From NCBI GenBank assembly GCA_024643555.1, contig JAHEMQ010000004.1, forward strand, positions 1 to 53,502: a DNA stretch of 53,502 nucleotides. Direction: 5' to 3'. Each line of letters opens with the position of its first letter. The first letter of the stretch is position 1. The DNA is from Crocinitomicaceae bacterium. Its GTDB lineage: Bacteria; Bacteroidota; Bacteroidia; Flavobacteriales_D; Crocinitomicaceae. The notes beneath the pieces are model-generated. The model saw only the letters and a list, made by a program, of their open reading frames with translations, ran no database searches and had not been told where the DNA came from. Shown piece by piece: positions 8,273 to 17,344 of the stretch. A program made the translations under genes and the position numbers.

Positions 8273-8939
8273 TTTCTTGCCAAAGATTGTCTGATGGAAC
8301 AGGAGCAACAACCGAAATCTCTTCTTTTGTTGTGGGATGAGTGAATGTCAAGTAGCGTGCATGCAAGCAAATCGATCCATCGGGATTCGAACGTTTCGCA
8401 CCATACTTCACATCTCCTTTGATGATGCATCCAATCGAACTTAACTGTACCCTGATTTGGTGATGCCTTCCTGTCTCGAGCGAAATTTCGAGTAGGTGAT
8501 ACCGATCTCCAGAGGCCAACAATTTATAGGACAATATGGCTTCTTTTGAGCCGTTCACTTTTGAATCAACAGGATAACTTTTATTTTGAGCCTCATTTTT
8601 CTTTAAGTGGTGAACCAAACGTCCAGTTTTTTTCTCTGGCGCATGTTCCACAATTGCCCAATATACTTTATTCGTTTCCTTGTCGCGAAATTGCGCGTTC
8701 AAGCGTTCCAAGGCTTTGCTTGTGCGGGCAAAAACAAGGGCGCCACTCGTAGGACGATCTAAGCGATGTACAACTCCACAAAAAACATTTCCTGGCTTAT
8801 TGTATTTTTCTTTGAGGTAGGCTTTGATATCATCCGGCATGGTTCGGTCTCCCGTTTTGTCACCTTGAACAATTTCAGAAGCCAATTTATTGACAACAAG
8901 TACGTGATTATCCTCGTACAAAATGCGTTCTGTAATCAT
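8256..8939 (-). CDS. RluA-family RNA pseudouridine synthase
   Basis: This 227-residue protein converts specific uridines in rRNA or tRNA to pseudouridine. The catalytic aspartate is D61 in HRLDRPTSGALVFARTSKA, the diagnostic RluA-family motif. The conserved Tyr (KVYWAIVE) and basic patch (ETGRHHQIRVQL) follow. There is no S4 domain at the N-terminus, so it is the short, single-domain form often annotated RluA/TruC-like; the target position cannot be assigned. Its start overlaps the stop of the upstream ccsBA gene by 4 bp, suggesting cotranscription. Its 3' end overlaps acr3. Confidence 0.93.
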   Translation of the reverse strand: MITERILYEDNHVLVVNKLASEIVQGDKTGDRTMPDDIKAYLKEKYNKPGNVFCGVVHRLDRPTSGALVFARTSKALERLNAQFRDKETNKVYWAIVEHAPEKKTGRLVHHLKKNEAQNKSYPVDSKVNGSKEAILSYKLLASGDRYHLLEISLETGRHHQIRVQLSSIGCIIKGDVKYGAKRSNPDGSICLHARYLTFTHPTTKEEISVVAPVPSDNLWQEITKGL

Positions 8940-11900
8940 TCGGATAATAAGTCTTGTTTCGATTTACGTTCCAATGACTTGTTACGCCATGCCGCTAGAG
9001 AGGTTAATAATACGAAGAAAACAATGGTTAGACTCAACCAAGTTGGGAATTTACCAATGCCATCACCGTTGGCATACGAATGGAGTCCTACCAACATAAA
9101 ATTCACACCAAAGAAGGTGAATAAAATGGCTGAATATCCCCAGAATGAAAGGGCATTGAATAAGAATTTCCCATTCAATTTAGGAATGAAACGCAAATGT
9201 AGAATGACCGCATAAACGAGTACAGAAACCAGTGCCCAGGTTTCTTTTGGATCCCATCCCCAGTAACGACCCCAAGATTCATTTGCCCAAATTCCTCCCA
9301 AGAAAGTACCGATCGTTAACATGAATAATCCGATGGTCATTGTCATTTCAGAGACGTACGTTAATTCGTTGATGTTAATGGTCACAATCGCCTTGTTTTT
9401 TTCATTGCGAACGATGTATAGTATTAGGTTCAATAATCCAAGAATGGCTGCGAGTCCTAAAAAGCCATAGCTTCCTGTAATAATTGCCACGTGAATTTTT
9501 AACCAATATGATTTCAACACCGGAACCAATGGGGTGATTTCCGGATCAAACAAACTTAATTCAGTCACAAAAATCATTAACGAAGCCAGGATTGCGGTAC
9601 CGGCTAAAATCACAATGTTTTTGCGCGTAAAACTAAATCCAGCAATCATCGTCACCCAAGCAATAAACACAACGGCTTCGTATCCATTACTCCAAGGTGC
9701 ATGTCCAGAAATAGACCAACGCATTCCGAGTCCTGCCGCCAAATACACAAATACAACTGCCATCAATCCAATGATGATGCGATTCAACCATTTTTGAATC
9801 AATGCAAATCGTGCGTTTTTCGCTTGAAAAATCCCGATAAACGATAAAATTAATAACAAGAATCCGAGCGACATCAGCATTTGATATGCGTGTTTAAAAA
9901 TTTCCATTTTGTTATACGAAATTTCCATTTTCACATTCGATTCGCTTGGAACAACGCTCGGACTAACCTTGCGTTGGTGTTTGATGATTTTCATCAAGGC
10001 AACATCCGCCTCTTTAAATTGATGTTGTTTGGCGCATTTATCTAAAGTGGCGATGTAATTTAAGACATCTAAGGATGCGGTGGTATCCACTTGAAACGGA
10101 ATGTACCAGGTGTTTTTTGCATCCCCAATCTTTGGCACGACGCGCAAATACTTCCACATGATTACACCTTGAATGACTTCAAATTTCTCATTGAGTTTGA
10201 TCAGTTTTTTATCGAATTCATTGCGTTGAGATTCCAATCGCTGGAAGGCGATTTTGTATTCTTTCAACCACTTAAATTGTTGTGTCTGTGGATCGATTAA
10301 TTGCATCACACTAGCGTATTCACCTAGTTTTAGTGGTTCTCTCAAGTTGCTTGGAACTTGAACAATTTCCTGTGAAATCCAATATTGAGGATACATCTGA
10401 ATACTCATGATGGTTTGAACCGCATTGTAATTTTTGTAGGTATTCGCTCGGTGAATTTTACGCAATAACTGATCGCACAAAGTATGCATGGGCGAAATAC
10501 GTCCTTCATAATCTTGAACCAGCATGGTGGACAATTTTCCCGAGTGTTCTTCAGACATTACCCTAAAAATCTTTGCAGCTGGATTCGCATGTTGGTGATT
10601 GTCGTGCTGAGCGAAGAAACCAGTACTTGTGAACATCCCAATAAGTAAAACGAGAATATTTAAGTTCGCACGTTTGACTTTTAACTTATTCATTTTGTCG
10701 TTTAATTCACGGAACCTTCCAATTGGAGCAAACAAAGACATCAACATGCCGATGCTCATGAGCAAGTAACCGAGGTACGTAATGTTTGTCCCCCACCAGT
10801 CGTGATTGACACTTAACTTAGTGCCTTCCTCGTTTTGAGGCGTTGCAGGATTATCTAATTCGTAGGCAGATTGAAAAAAGCGAAATCCTTTGTAATCGAT
10901 GACATTGTTCATAAAGACTTTACGGTCCAACTTTACATTTTTATCGATAATTGTTAAGTCACTTGAGAACGATGAAGGGGATTCACTTCCTGGATAATTT
11001 TCCAATTTAAAATCATGACAGAATACTTCAAAACCAATTGGTTTTCTGATGGAACCATATTCCAGCTGATACATGACATTATTCATGGCAAAACGAACCG
11101 GTGTAGGAATCGCTCCCAAGCCACCTTCAATTCGTACCGTTTTCGTCGCTTTTCCATCTGACACGCGCACAGTGAGGTAATCCGAACCAACATTTTTCTT
11201 TCCTGATGGCACCAATACTTTTTTCGCATGTGGAATTGCACGCTTGAAAACGAATTGCTTGTCACCGCAATGATATAAGGTTGTTGTTTTAAATTCTACC
11301 CATTGATTTAACGGTACAGTTGTAAACATAGAGTCAGGCACTTGTTCACCATTTTGACGTGCTTTTCTCATGAGTGCCATCGGTAAATAAGTGAGGGGAA
11401 CGGCGCTTTTCATTTGAATGCTGTCACCAACTTTTCGTACTTGAATTCCAGGAGTTTTAGGTGCTGGTCCGAAAGACAAAGGCACCATTCCAACCATGAA
11501 AAAGTCATTTTCAACCAAGTAGTTCGAAGTCATCCCGTCTGTAATTAACTCCAATGAAGTCTCTTTGAAGGACTGACGCACTACCAAGGAATCCACCATT
11601 TTTGATTGAAAGTTTACATAGCTAACTTCAATTGGTCTTTTCATAAAGTCTGTGGAATAGCTAAAGTCATTGTCGGTGATTTCAGACAAGAAACATTTGT
11701 GTGCTTCGGTTTTTACATTTCCTGTTGCTAAATCCTGCATATGAATCAACAAATGTGGTTCGGCAGTGTAAATGAAATCTGAGGATGTACCTTCGGTAAT
11801 GACCATTTGTCCTTCAAACGAAATGTAGCGTGTTACGCCTGCACCAATAAGGATGATGATAAACGATAGGTGAAACAGGAGCATCGCGATTTTCTCACGT

Positions 11901-12118
11901 TGAAACATTTGGTATTTGAAAATATTCGCCAGGAGGTTTAATCCCAAATAGACCAACAGTATTTCAAACCAAGTCGCGTTGTAGATGATGATTTTCGCAC
12001 TCTGAATGCCATAGATGGATTCGATAAAAGTTGCAGCGCCAATCCCTACTAAAAAAAGGATTAATCCAACCGTCATGTACCGCATAGAAAAAAGGGAGGA
12101 AAGAAGTTTATCCATCAT
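8936..12118 (-). CDS. ccsBA: Cytochrome c biogenesis protein CcsBA (ResB-CcsA fusion)
   Basis: This 1060-residue protein fuses the two subunits of the system II cytochrome c synthase, which carries haem across the membrane and attaches it to CxxCH apoproteins in the periplasm. The N-terminal part (about 1-470) is ResB/CcsB-like, with early membrane helices, a long periplasmic domain and a closing helix near 450-470. The C-terminal part (about 740-1060) is CcsA with many helices and the Trp-rich haem-binding segment WGRYWGWDPKETW (about 946-958), plus flanking conserved histidines. Between them, around 484-506, is a hydrophobic stretch ending in STGFFAQ that looks like a former signal peptide, followed by a His-rich periplasmic region. 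No reductase (CcdA/ResA) gene is close by. Confidence 0.95.
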   Translation of the reverse strand: MMDKLLSSLFSMRYMTVGLILFLVGIGAATFIESIYGIQSAKIIIYNATWFEILLVYLGLNLLANIFKYQMFQREKIAMLLFHLSFIIILIGAGVTRYISFEGQMVITEGTSSDFIYTAEPHLLIHMQDLATGNVKTEAHKCFLSEITDNDFSYSTDFMKRPIEVSYVNFQSKMVDSLVVRQSFKETSLELITDGMTSNYLVENDFFMVGMVPLSFGPAPKTPGIQVRKVGDSIQMKSAVPLTYLPMALMRKARQNGEQVPDSMFTTVPLNQWVEFKTTTLYHCGDKQFVFKRAIPHAKKVLVPSGKKNVGSDYLTVRVSDGKATKTVRIEGGLGAIPTPVRFAMNNVMYQLEYGSIRKPIGFEVFCHDFKLENYPGSESPSSFSSDLTIIDKNVKLDRKVFMNNVIDYKGFRFFQSAYELDNPATPQNEEGTKLSVNHDWWGTNITYLGYLLMSIGMLMSLFAPIGRFRELNDKMNKLKVKRANLNILVLLIGMFTSTGFFAQHDNHQHANPAAKIFRVMSEEHSGKLSTMLVQDYEGRISPMHTLCDQLLRKIHRANTYKNYNAVQTIMSIQMYPQYWISQEIVQVPSNLREPLKLGEYASVMQLIDPQTQQFKWLKEYKIAFQRLESQRNEFDKKLIKLNEKFEVIQGVIMWKYLRVVPKIGDAKNTWYIPFQVDTTASLDVLNYIATLDKCAKQHQFKEADVALMKIIKHQRKVSPSVVPSESNVKMEISYNKMEIFKHAYQMLMSLGFLLLILSFIGIFQAKNARFALIQKWLNRIIIGLMAVVFVYLAAGLGMRWSISGHAPWSNGYEAVVFIAWVTMIAGFSFTRKNIVILAGTAILASLMIFVTELSLFDPEITPLVPVLKSYWLKIHVAIITGSYGFLGLAAILGLLNLILYIVRNEKNKAIVTININELTYVSEMTMTIGLFMLTIGTFLGGIWANESWGRYWGWDPKETWALVSVLVYAVILHLRFIPKLNGKFLFNALSFWGYSAILFTFFGVNFMLVGLHSYANGDGIGKFPTWLSLTIVFFVLLTSLAAWRNKSLERKSKQDLLSE

Positions 12119-12134
12119 GTGTAAAAATTTACTG

Positions 12135-12142
12135 CAAAAATA
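12135..12142 (-). promoter_or_regulatory. Possible -7 element of the ccsBA promoter
   Basis: On the minus strand the sequence reads TATTTTTG, matching TAnnTTTG, 17 bp before the ccsBA start. No convincing -33 box was found at the right distance, so confidence is modest. Confidence 0.35.
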
Positions 12143-12201
12143 CGACTTGTCAGTTTGATTCTAGTCAGGAAGATAGTATTCTTGTGAAATAATTTAATGA
12201 A

Positions 12202-13152
12202 ATGCATCAAAGCAAACAATTTTTAGTCAATTTATTCATTTTTACCTGCTTGAGTCCCTTACTTTTTGCACAAAAAATGAGAGAAATTCCCAATGATCAA
12301 AAGGTTTCCGCAGGTAAATTAACAAGTTACAGGCTTCCGTTTAACGACACCAACACAAGGGAAGTGGCCATTTGGGTCCCGACGAATTACGACCCAAAGA
12401 AATCCTACGCCACCATTTACATGCACGATGGACAAATGCTTTATGATTCAACAGTAACCTGGAATAAAAAAGAATGGCGTGTCGATGAAACTTCGGATAG
12501 TCTCATTTCAAATGGCATTACACGACCATTCATTGTTGTTGGAATTTATAATGATCCACCGAATCGTTATGCCGAGTTTTTTCCACAACAGTCTTCAGGT
12601 TATATGGATTCGGCTTATGTTTCGCAGCTCACGAAAACGCTTTGGAACGGTGAACTTCGGGCCGACTTTTATTTGAGTTGGATGACTGAAACATTGATTC
12701 CATTTGTGGAGTCTCAGTTTAATGTTGGTCGCAAGAGAGAAGATCGTTTCTTAATGGGGTCGAGTATGGGCGGATTAATTTCACTATATGGATTAACTCA
12801 AAAACCAAAAGTATTTGGAGGCGCGGCTTGTTTATCCATTCACACCCCCATGATCAACTTCCAAATGATGGGCGATGATGCGATGAATCAATTGGTACTG
12901 CCTTTTAATCGATACCTTTCAAAGGAACTGCCTTCACCAAAAAAAGTAAAATTATACATCGATCGCGGCACGGAAACATTGGATGCATATTACGGACCCT
13001 ATCACGAAGTTTTGATGAATACCTTAGAACGACGCGGATACAATGTAGGGCCAAAATACATTAGTCTTGTTTGGGATAAGACGGCGCATGATGAGGTTTC
13101 TTGGGCAAATCGTTTGGCTTTCCCAATGAAGTTCTTATTAATGAAGGATTAA
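12202..13152 (+). CDS. Secreted alpha/beta-hydrolase esterase (Esterase D/Fes-like)
   Basis: This 316-residue protein has a signal peptide (residues 1-24, ending LLFAQ) and so acts in the periplasm or outside. The putative esterase fold (PF00756 type) is shown by YMHDGQMLYD, by the nucleophile elbow GSSMGG (serine near 188), and by a late histidine, H296 in TAHDEVSW. Relatives include enterobactin esterase, antigen 85-type acyltransferases and carbohydrate esterases, so the substrate is open. It is divergent from ccsBA and 71 bp before the saccharopine dehydrogenase-like gene, with a promoter-like box between, so it is probably a single-gene unit. Confidence 0.82.
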   Translation: MHQSKQFLVNLFIFTCLSPLLFAQKMREIPNDQKVSAGKLTSYRLPFNDTNTREVAIWVPTNYDPKKSYATIYMHDGQMLYDSTVTWNKKEWRVDETSDSLISNGITRPFIVVGIYNDPPNRYAEFFPQQSSGYMDSAYVSQLTKTLWNGELRADFYLSWMTETLIPFVESQFNVGRKREDRFLMGSSMGGLISLYGLTQKPKVFGGAACLSIHTPMINFQMMGDDAMNQLVLPFNRYLSKELPSPKKVKLYIDRGTETLDAYYGPYHEVLMNTLERRGYNVGPKYISLVWDKTAHDEVSWANRLAFPMKFLLMKD

Positions 13153-13181
13153 TGCATACGGTGCGCATCCAAACATTTTTT

Positions 13182-13189
13182 TAAATTTG
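13182..13189 (+). promoter_or_regulatory. Possible -7 element before the saccharopine dehydrogenase-like gene
   Basis: TAAATTTG is a perfect TAnnTTTG match 34 bp before the ATG at 13224. I saw no clear -33 TTG at the usual spacing. Confidence 0.35.
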
Positions 13190-13223
13190 TCGAAGGTCCA
13201 GTGTGGATAAAGTAAAGAAAGGA

Positions 13224-14561
13224 ATGAAGACCATATTAATCTTAGGAGCAGGATTGTCTGCTTCATCGCTCATTAGGTATTTATTGGCTCGTGCAGAAGC
13301 TGAAAATTGGTACCTTAAAATTGTTGATCAAAACATTGATTTAGTGAAAAAGAAAATCAATGGGCATCCGAATGCAGAAGCTATTTCCTTTAATGCACTG
13401 GATTCAAAGGAGCGAAAACCGGCGATCGCTCATGCGGATTTGGTCATCTCCATGTTGCCGGCGATTTATCACGTGGATGTTGCAAAGGATTGCATTGAGG
13501 TACGTACCGATTTGATTACGCCATCGTATATCTCTCCAGAAATGCGCGTCTTGAATGACGAAGCGAAGGCAGCAGGCATTGTAATCATGAATGAAATCGG
13601 GGTGGATCCGGGAATTGACCACATGAGCGCCATGAAAGTAATCGACCACATCAAAGCAATTGGAGGAAAACTAACGAGTTTTAAATCTTTTTGTGGTGGA
13701 TTAATGGCGCCAGAATCAGATAATAATTTGTGGCATTATAAATTTACTTGGAATCCGAGAAATGTCATTCTTGCAGGACAGGGTCCGGCAGCATGTTACA
13801 TGGATAACAATGAATATAAGTATATTCCATACAATCAACTATTTAAGAAATTAGATCGTTTTGAAATCCCTCCGTACGGATTTTTTGATGGATATGCGAA
13901 TCGAAACTCCTTAATTTATGCATCGACATATGGTATTGAAGGAATTCCGACCATTTACAGAGGTACTTTGCGTAGACCGAATTATTGCCAAGGTTGGGAT
14001 GTGTTCATTCAATTAGGAATGACCGACGATTCTTATGCGATGACGCGTTCAGAAACCTTGACTCCTCGTTCGTTCTTAAATGCTTTTCTGCCATATGAGA
14101 AGCATACTTCTGTTGAAGATAAATTCAAAAAAGTACTGGGTAAAGAAAAGGCTGATTTATTTGAGCAATTTGAAAGCATGGGTATTTTTGACGACTCCTT
14201 CACCTACGGAATGGAACAAGCAAGTCCAGCTAAACTATTACAACAACTGTTGGAACCGAAGTGGAAATTAGAACCTGGGGATAAGGACATGTTGGTGATG
14301 TACCATGAATTTGAATACTCTTTAAATGCGGAGCACAAGAAAATCACATCATCGCTCGTAACTTTAGGGGAAGATGAAGTGTTTACAGCGATGTCGAATA
14401 CGGTTGGTCTTCCAGTTGCGATAGCAGCAAAATTAATGCTAGCGGGAAGAATAACCGAACGTGGCGTAACCTTACCCGTTCACAAGGAAGTTTATGAGCC
14501 AATCTTAGCCGAATTAGAAACTTTTGGAATTACCTTTGATGAAAAAGAAATGAATTTATAA
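13224..14561 (+). CDS. Saccharopine dehydrogenase-family NADP-dependent oxidoreductase
   Basis: With the ATG at 13224 the protein is 445 residues and begins MKTILILGAGLSASSLIRYL, a Rossmann dinucleotide-binding motif at the very N-terminus, which argues against the GTG start at 13203. The body has NEIGVDPGIDHMSAMKVID and SFKSFCGGLMAPE, typical of saccharopine reductase/dehydrogenase enzymes that make or split saccharopine in lysine metabolism. It is probably involved in lysine degradation, but related enzymes act in other pathways and no partner gene (LKR or aminoadipate semialdehyde dehydrogenase) is adjacent. It is followed after 9 bp by the DUF3467 gene, suggesting cotranscription. Confidence 0.88.
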   Translation: MKTILILGAGLSASSLIRYLLARAEAENWYLKIVDQNIDLVKKKINGHPNAEAISFNALDSKERKPAIAHADLVISMLPAIYHVDVAKDCIEVRTDLITPSYISPEMRVLNDEAKAAGIVIMNEIGVDPGIDHMSAMKVIDHIKAIGGKLTSFKSFCGGLMAPESDNNLWHYKFTWNPRNVILAGQGPAACYMDNNEYKYIPYNQLFKKLDRFEIPPYGFFDGYANRNSLIYASTYGIEGIPTIYRGTLRRPNYCQGWDVFIQLGMTDDSYAMTRSETLTPRSFLNAFLPYEKHTSVEDKFKKVLGKEKADLFEQFESMGIFDDSFTYGMEQASPAKLLQQLLEPKWKLEPGDKDMLVMYHEFEYSLNAEHKKITSSLVTLGEDEVFTAMSNTVGLPVAIAAKLMLAGRITERGVTLPVHKEVYEPILAELETFGITFDEKEMNL

Positions 14562-14570
14562 TTAGAAAAA

Positions 14571-14876
14571 ATGGAAAACGAAGAAAACCACATGAATATT
14601 GAATTATCTGAAGACGTAGCTTTAGGTATTTATTCCAACCTTGCCATCATCACACATTCTCCTGCAGAAGTGGTATGTGATTTTGTGCAAATCATGCCTG
14701 GAATGCCGAAAGGTAAAGTTAGATCAAGAGTGTTGATGACGCCGCAAAATGCGAAACGTTTCCTTCAAGCCTTGTCGGATAATATTCAAAAATATGAACA
14801 AAATTTTGGCGTGATTGACGATCCTCAAGCAGGATTTCCACCGATGAATTTTGGTACTCCAAATACGATGGCATAA
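14571..14876 (+). CDS. DUF3467 domain protein
   Basis: This 101-residue soluble protein matches the DUF3467 pattern: an N-terminal EDVALGIYSNLAIITHS, then SPAEVVCDFVQIMPG, RVLMTPQNAKRFLQAL, and a closing DNIQKYEQNFG. The function of the family is unknown. As I recall, in many Bacteroidota this gene sits just downstream of rpoC; here it is about 7 kb before rpoB, behind the saccharopine dehydrogenase-like gene. A second ATG at 14592 (MNIELSED) is an alternative start. The following glycosyltransferase begins 4 bp after its stop. Confidence 0.85.
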   Translation: MENEENHMNIELSEDVALGIYSNLAIITHSPAEVVCDFVQIMPGMPKGKVRSRVLMTPQNAKRFLQALSDNIQKYEQNFGVIDDPQAGFPPMNFGTPNTMA

Positions 14877-14880
14877 ACAC

Positions 14881-15804
14881 ATGATGTTGCTGTCGATTTG
14901 CATTCCGATTTACAATACGGATATTCGTCCTCTGGCGAATGAATTAAATCGACAAATTCAAGCATTTTCATCGGAAGTGGAACTTCTTTTTTTAGATGAC
15001 GCTTCCGATGATTTTTTGAAGGAAAAAAACCGAGTGGTGGGTCAATTTTCCGATTACCAGGAATTACCGGAAAACATTGGTCGATCCAAAATCAGAAATG
15101 CATTTCTTCCATTTGTAAAAGGAAAATACATCCTGTTTATTGATGGAGATTCTCGCATCATTCAGCCGGACTTCATTGAGAAATACCTTCTTTATTTACG
15201 TATAACGAAAACGAAGGTCCTCGTCGGCGCAAGTATTTATTCGGATGCTCTTCCCGCACGTCATCAACGCTTGAGATGGATGTATAGCCGAAATCGCGAG
15301 AGCTTAAGTTACAAGGATCGAATCAAAAACCCAAATCAAGGATTCAAGTCTAATAATTTTATCATTGAAAAGGAATTGTTTAAAATGCACTCTTTCGATG
15401 AAAATTTAACGACATATGGTCATGAGGATACGCTTTTTGGGTTTGAACTTCGTAAAGCGGGCATTTCAATTGATCACTTGGACAATCCCGTGTTGAATTC
15501 AAATTTGGATGAAAACGAAGTTTATCTAAATAAAACCAAGGAAGCGTTGAGTAATTTGTGGGACATTTCGCGCAAACAGAAGTCTTCGCAATTCAACCAA
15601 GAACAAAAATTGTTATTCGCCGCTTTGACTTGTTCGAATTCACGTTGGAAACGTCGTTTAGCACAAGTCATTCGTCCGTTATTGCTTCCCGTGCTCAGGT
15701 ATCTTTTAATTCAAGGATACATTCACTTGAGCTTCTTCGATGCGTACCGATTTTTACAACTAGAGCGATTGATTTCCCATGGCAGCTTCGACAAGCGCTA
15801 TTAA
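14881..15804 (+). CDS. Glycosyltransferase family 2
   Basis: With the ATG at 14881 the protein is 307 residues and opens with MMLLSICIPIYN, the standard first strand of a GT-A fold. A longer frame from 14851 would overlap DUF3467 and add no family sequence. LLFLDDASDD and the metal-binding DGDS in ILFIDGDSRII are the UDP-sugar and Mn sites; GHEDTLFGFELRKAG holds the usual ED acceptor-side motif. It probably transfers a hexose or amino sugar to a surface polysaccharide, but donor and acceptor are not predictable. Its last 45 bp overlap the 3' end of the convergent GT4 gene. Confidence 0.88.
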   Translation: MMLLSICIPIYNTDIRPLANELNRQIQAFSSEVELLFLDDASDDFLKEKNRVVGQFSDYQELPENIGRSKIRNAFLPFVKGKYILFIDGDSRIIQPDFIEKYLLYLRITKTKVLVGASIYSDALPARHQRLRWMYSRNRESLSYKDRIKNPNQGFKSNNFIIEKELFKMHSFDENLTTYGHEDTLFGFELRKAGISIDHLDNPVLNSNLDENEVYLNKTKEALSNLWDISRKQKSSQFNQEQKLLFAALTCSNSRWKRRLAQVIRPLLLPVLRYLLIQGYIHLSFFDAYRFLQLERLISHGSFDKRY

Positions 15805-16896
15805 TTTCTGCTGTTCATTTTCCCAATTTTCCGTTTGTGCGGCAATCAAGCAAGCTTCGCGTTGCTGTTGGAGTAGGGTGGGATGATCCCGTAAAGTTTG
15901 AATTGCTTTTGCGATGGCAGTCGGACTCACTTCCGGAAGAATAGTTCCAATTTGAAAAGTTTGGATTAAGGATTCAATCTCCACTAGTTTACTAGCGAGA
16001 ATTGGGGTGCCAGCATGCATGTAATCAAAAACTTTATTGGGAAGCGAAAATTCATAGTTTTTGCTCAAGGGTTTATCCAAGGTTAAGCCCAAATCTGAGA
16101 GTTGCGTAAACTGCATGAGTTCGAGATAAGGTCTTCTTCCAAAGATACGTACTTTATGCTCGAGTCCATGATCCTTAATGAGTGTCTTCACTTTTGGCAT
16201 CACATCACCATCTCCTACGAGTAACAGCGTAACACCTGTTAGTTCTTTCATGGCGAGCACCGCTTCTTCAATTCCGCGATCAATATTAAGTCCAGAACCT
16301 TGAATGATAACCAAAAAGTCAGGCAGAGGTAAATTCAATGCTTCTCGTGTAACAAGTGAATCTCCCTGAAATCGACTTGGAATGTTTCGTACAACAACAA
16401 GGGGTTTCCCGTAAAGATCCTGGTAAGTCTGTGCAATTGATTGATTTACGGTAATCATGTATTTTAAAGAAGGAAAAATACGTTTTTCAATGGCCAGCCA
16501 AATTCCCCGTACTTTTTTTCGATGAATCAGTTCTGGAGCTTCCGTGAAAAGTTCGTGACTATCATATATTATTGGAGTCCGTGTAATCTTACTTACTATA
16601 AAATTAGGAAGTAGTGTATCAAGGTCGTTAGAATAAAGTAAATCTTTGCGGTGAAACAATAGAAGAAAAAACAAACGAAGGTTCATTTCCGCATAAAAGA
16701 AAGGACCCTTTTCGAAGAATAAGTGGAGGCGTTTATAGCGATAAGCACGTTCATTCATAGACGGACTCAGTTTTTTTTTTCGTCCAATCAATAAAATTTC
16801 AAAGCCCATTTCGTGCAGGACAGTACATGTGCGATGTACACGGTTATCCGTGACCAAATCGCTTGATACTGAAACAATCACTTTTCGTTTTCTCAT
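15760..16896 (-). CDS. Glycosyltransferase family 4 (GT-B fold)
   Basis: Starting from ATG 16896 this 378-residue protein begins MRKRKVIVSVSSDLVTDNRV, a normal GT4 N-terminus. A 41-residue upstream extension in the same frame (to 17019) covers the tRNA operon promoter and looks non-coding. The C-terminal half has the nucleotide-sugar region: IQGSGLNIDRGIEEAVLAM, RIFGRRPYLELMQF and SLPNKVFDYMHAGTPILAS, where the conserved Glu/Asp positions are partly replaced. It likely builds surface or exopolysaccharide together with the neighbouring GT2, with which it converges. Donor and acceptor are unknown. Confidence 0.88.
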   Translation of the reverse strand: MRKRKVIVSVSSDLVTDNRVHRTCTVLHEMGFEILLIGRKKKLSPSMNERAYRYKRLHLFFEKGPFFYAEMNLRLFFLLLFHRKDLLYSNDLDTLLPNFIVSKITRTPIIYDSHELFTEAPELIHRKKVRGIWLAIEKRIFPSLKYMITVNQSIAQTYQDLYGKPLVVVRNIPSRFQGDSLVTREALNLPLPDFLVIIQGSGLNIDRGIEEAVLAMKELTGVTLLLVGDGDVMPKVKTLIKDHGLEHKVRIFGRRPYLELMQFTQLSDLGLTLDKPLSKNYEFSLPNKVFDYMHAGTPILASKLVEIESLIQTFQIGTILPEVSPTAIAKAIQTLRDHPTLLQQQREACLIAAQTENWENEQQKLIALVEAAMGNQSL

Positions 16897-16980
16897 TGAA
16901 ACAAAAGTAGTGAATTCCACGTAGGAAAGCCAAGTCAAATGTAAGGAGTAAAAAAATTCAAATATTTTTTGAAAAAATTC

Positions 16981-17010
16981 TTTGAGATAAGAAAAAGTTT
17001 CATACATTTG
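16981..17010 (+). promoter_or_regulatory. Promoter of the tRNA-tuf operon
   Basis: TTTG (16981-16984), an 18-bp spacer, and TACATTTG (17003-17010) match the Bacteroidota -33 and -7 elements fully. The box is 65 bp before the first tRNA, and no gene intervenes. It should drive tRNA-Thr, Tyr, Gly, Thr and probably tuf. Confidence 0.75.
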
Positions 17011-17074
17011 CAATCCCAAATTGGTCTTTGGGAAAAGAAAAAAGTTCTTTATTTAAGAAAACCAACATTAAATT

Positions 17075-17148
17075 GCCGATGTAGCTCAGTTGGCCAGAGC
17101 AGCTGATTTGTAATCAGCTGGTCGGGGGTTCGAATCCCTCCATCGGCT
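17075..17148 (+). tRNA. tRNA-Thr (anticodon TGT)
   Basis: A full cloverleaf can be drawn: acceptor GCCGATG pairs with CATCGGC, the D arm is GCTC/GAGC, the anticodon stem GCTGA/TCAGC encloses loop TTTGTAA, and the T arm GGGGG/CCCTC carries TTCGAAT. Discriminator is T. The CCA end is not encoded. Confidence 0.95.
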
Positions 17149-17157
17149 CAAATTGTA

Positions 17158-17240
<83 letters not shown>

Positions 17241-17256
17241 CAAGAAAAGAAAAAAA

Positions 17257-17329
17257 GCGGGAGTAGCTCAGTTGGTAGAGCTTCAGCCTTCCAAGCTGAA
17301 CGTCGCGAGTTCGAGTCTCGTCTCCCGCT
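17257..17329 (+). tRNA. tRNA-Gly (anticodon TCC)
   Basis: Acceptor GCGGGAG pairs with CTCCCGC; anticodon loop CTTCCAA within TCAGC/GCTGA gives TCC. The T loop TTCGAGT is normal and the length is 73 nt. Confidence 0.95.
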
Positions 17330-17344
17330 CACTTTTCAAAGAGC

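Noticed and set aside
16897-17019. 41-codon N-terminal extension of the GT4 gene
   Set aside because: It covers the tRNA operon promoter and adds a non-family sequence; the ATG at 16896 gives the normal GT4 opening.
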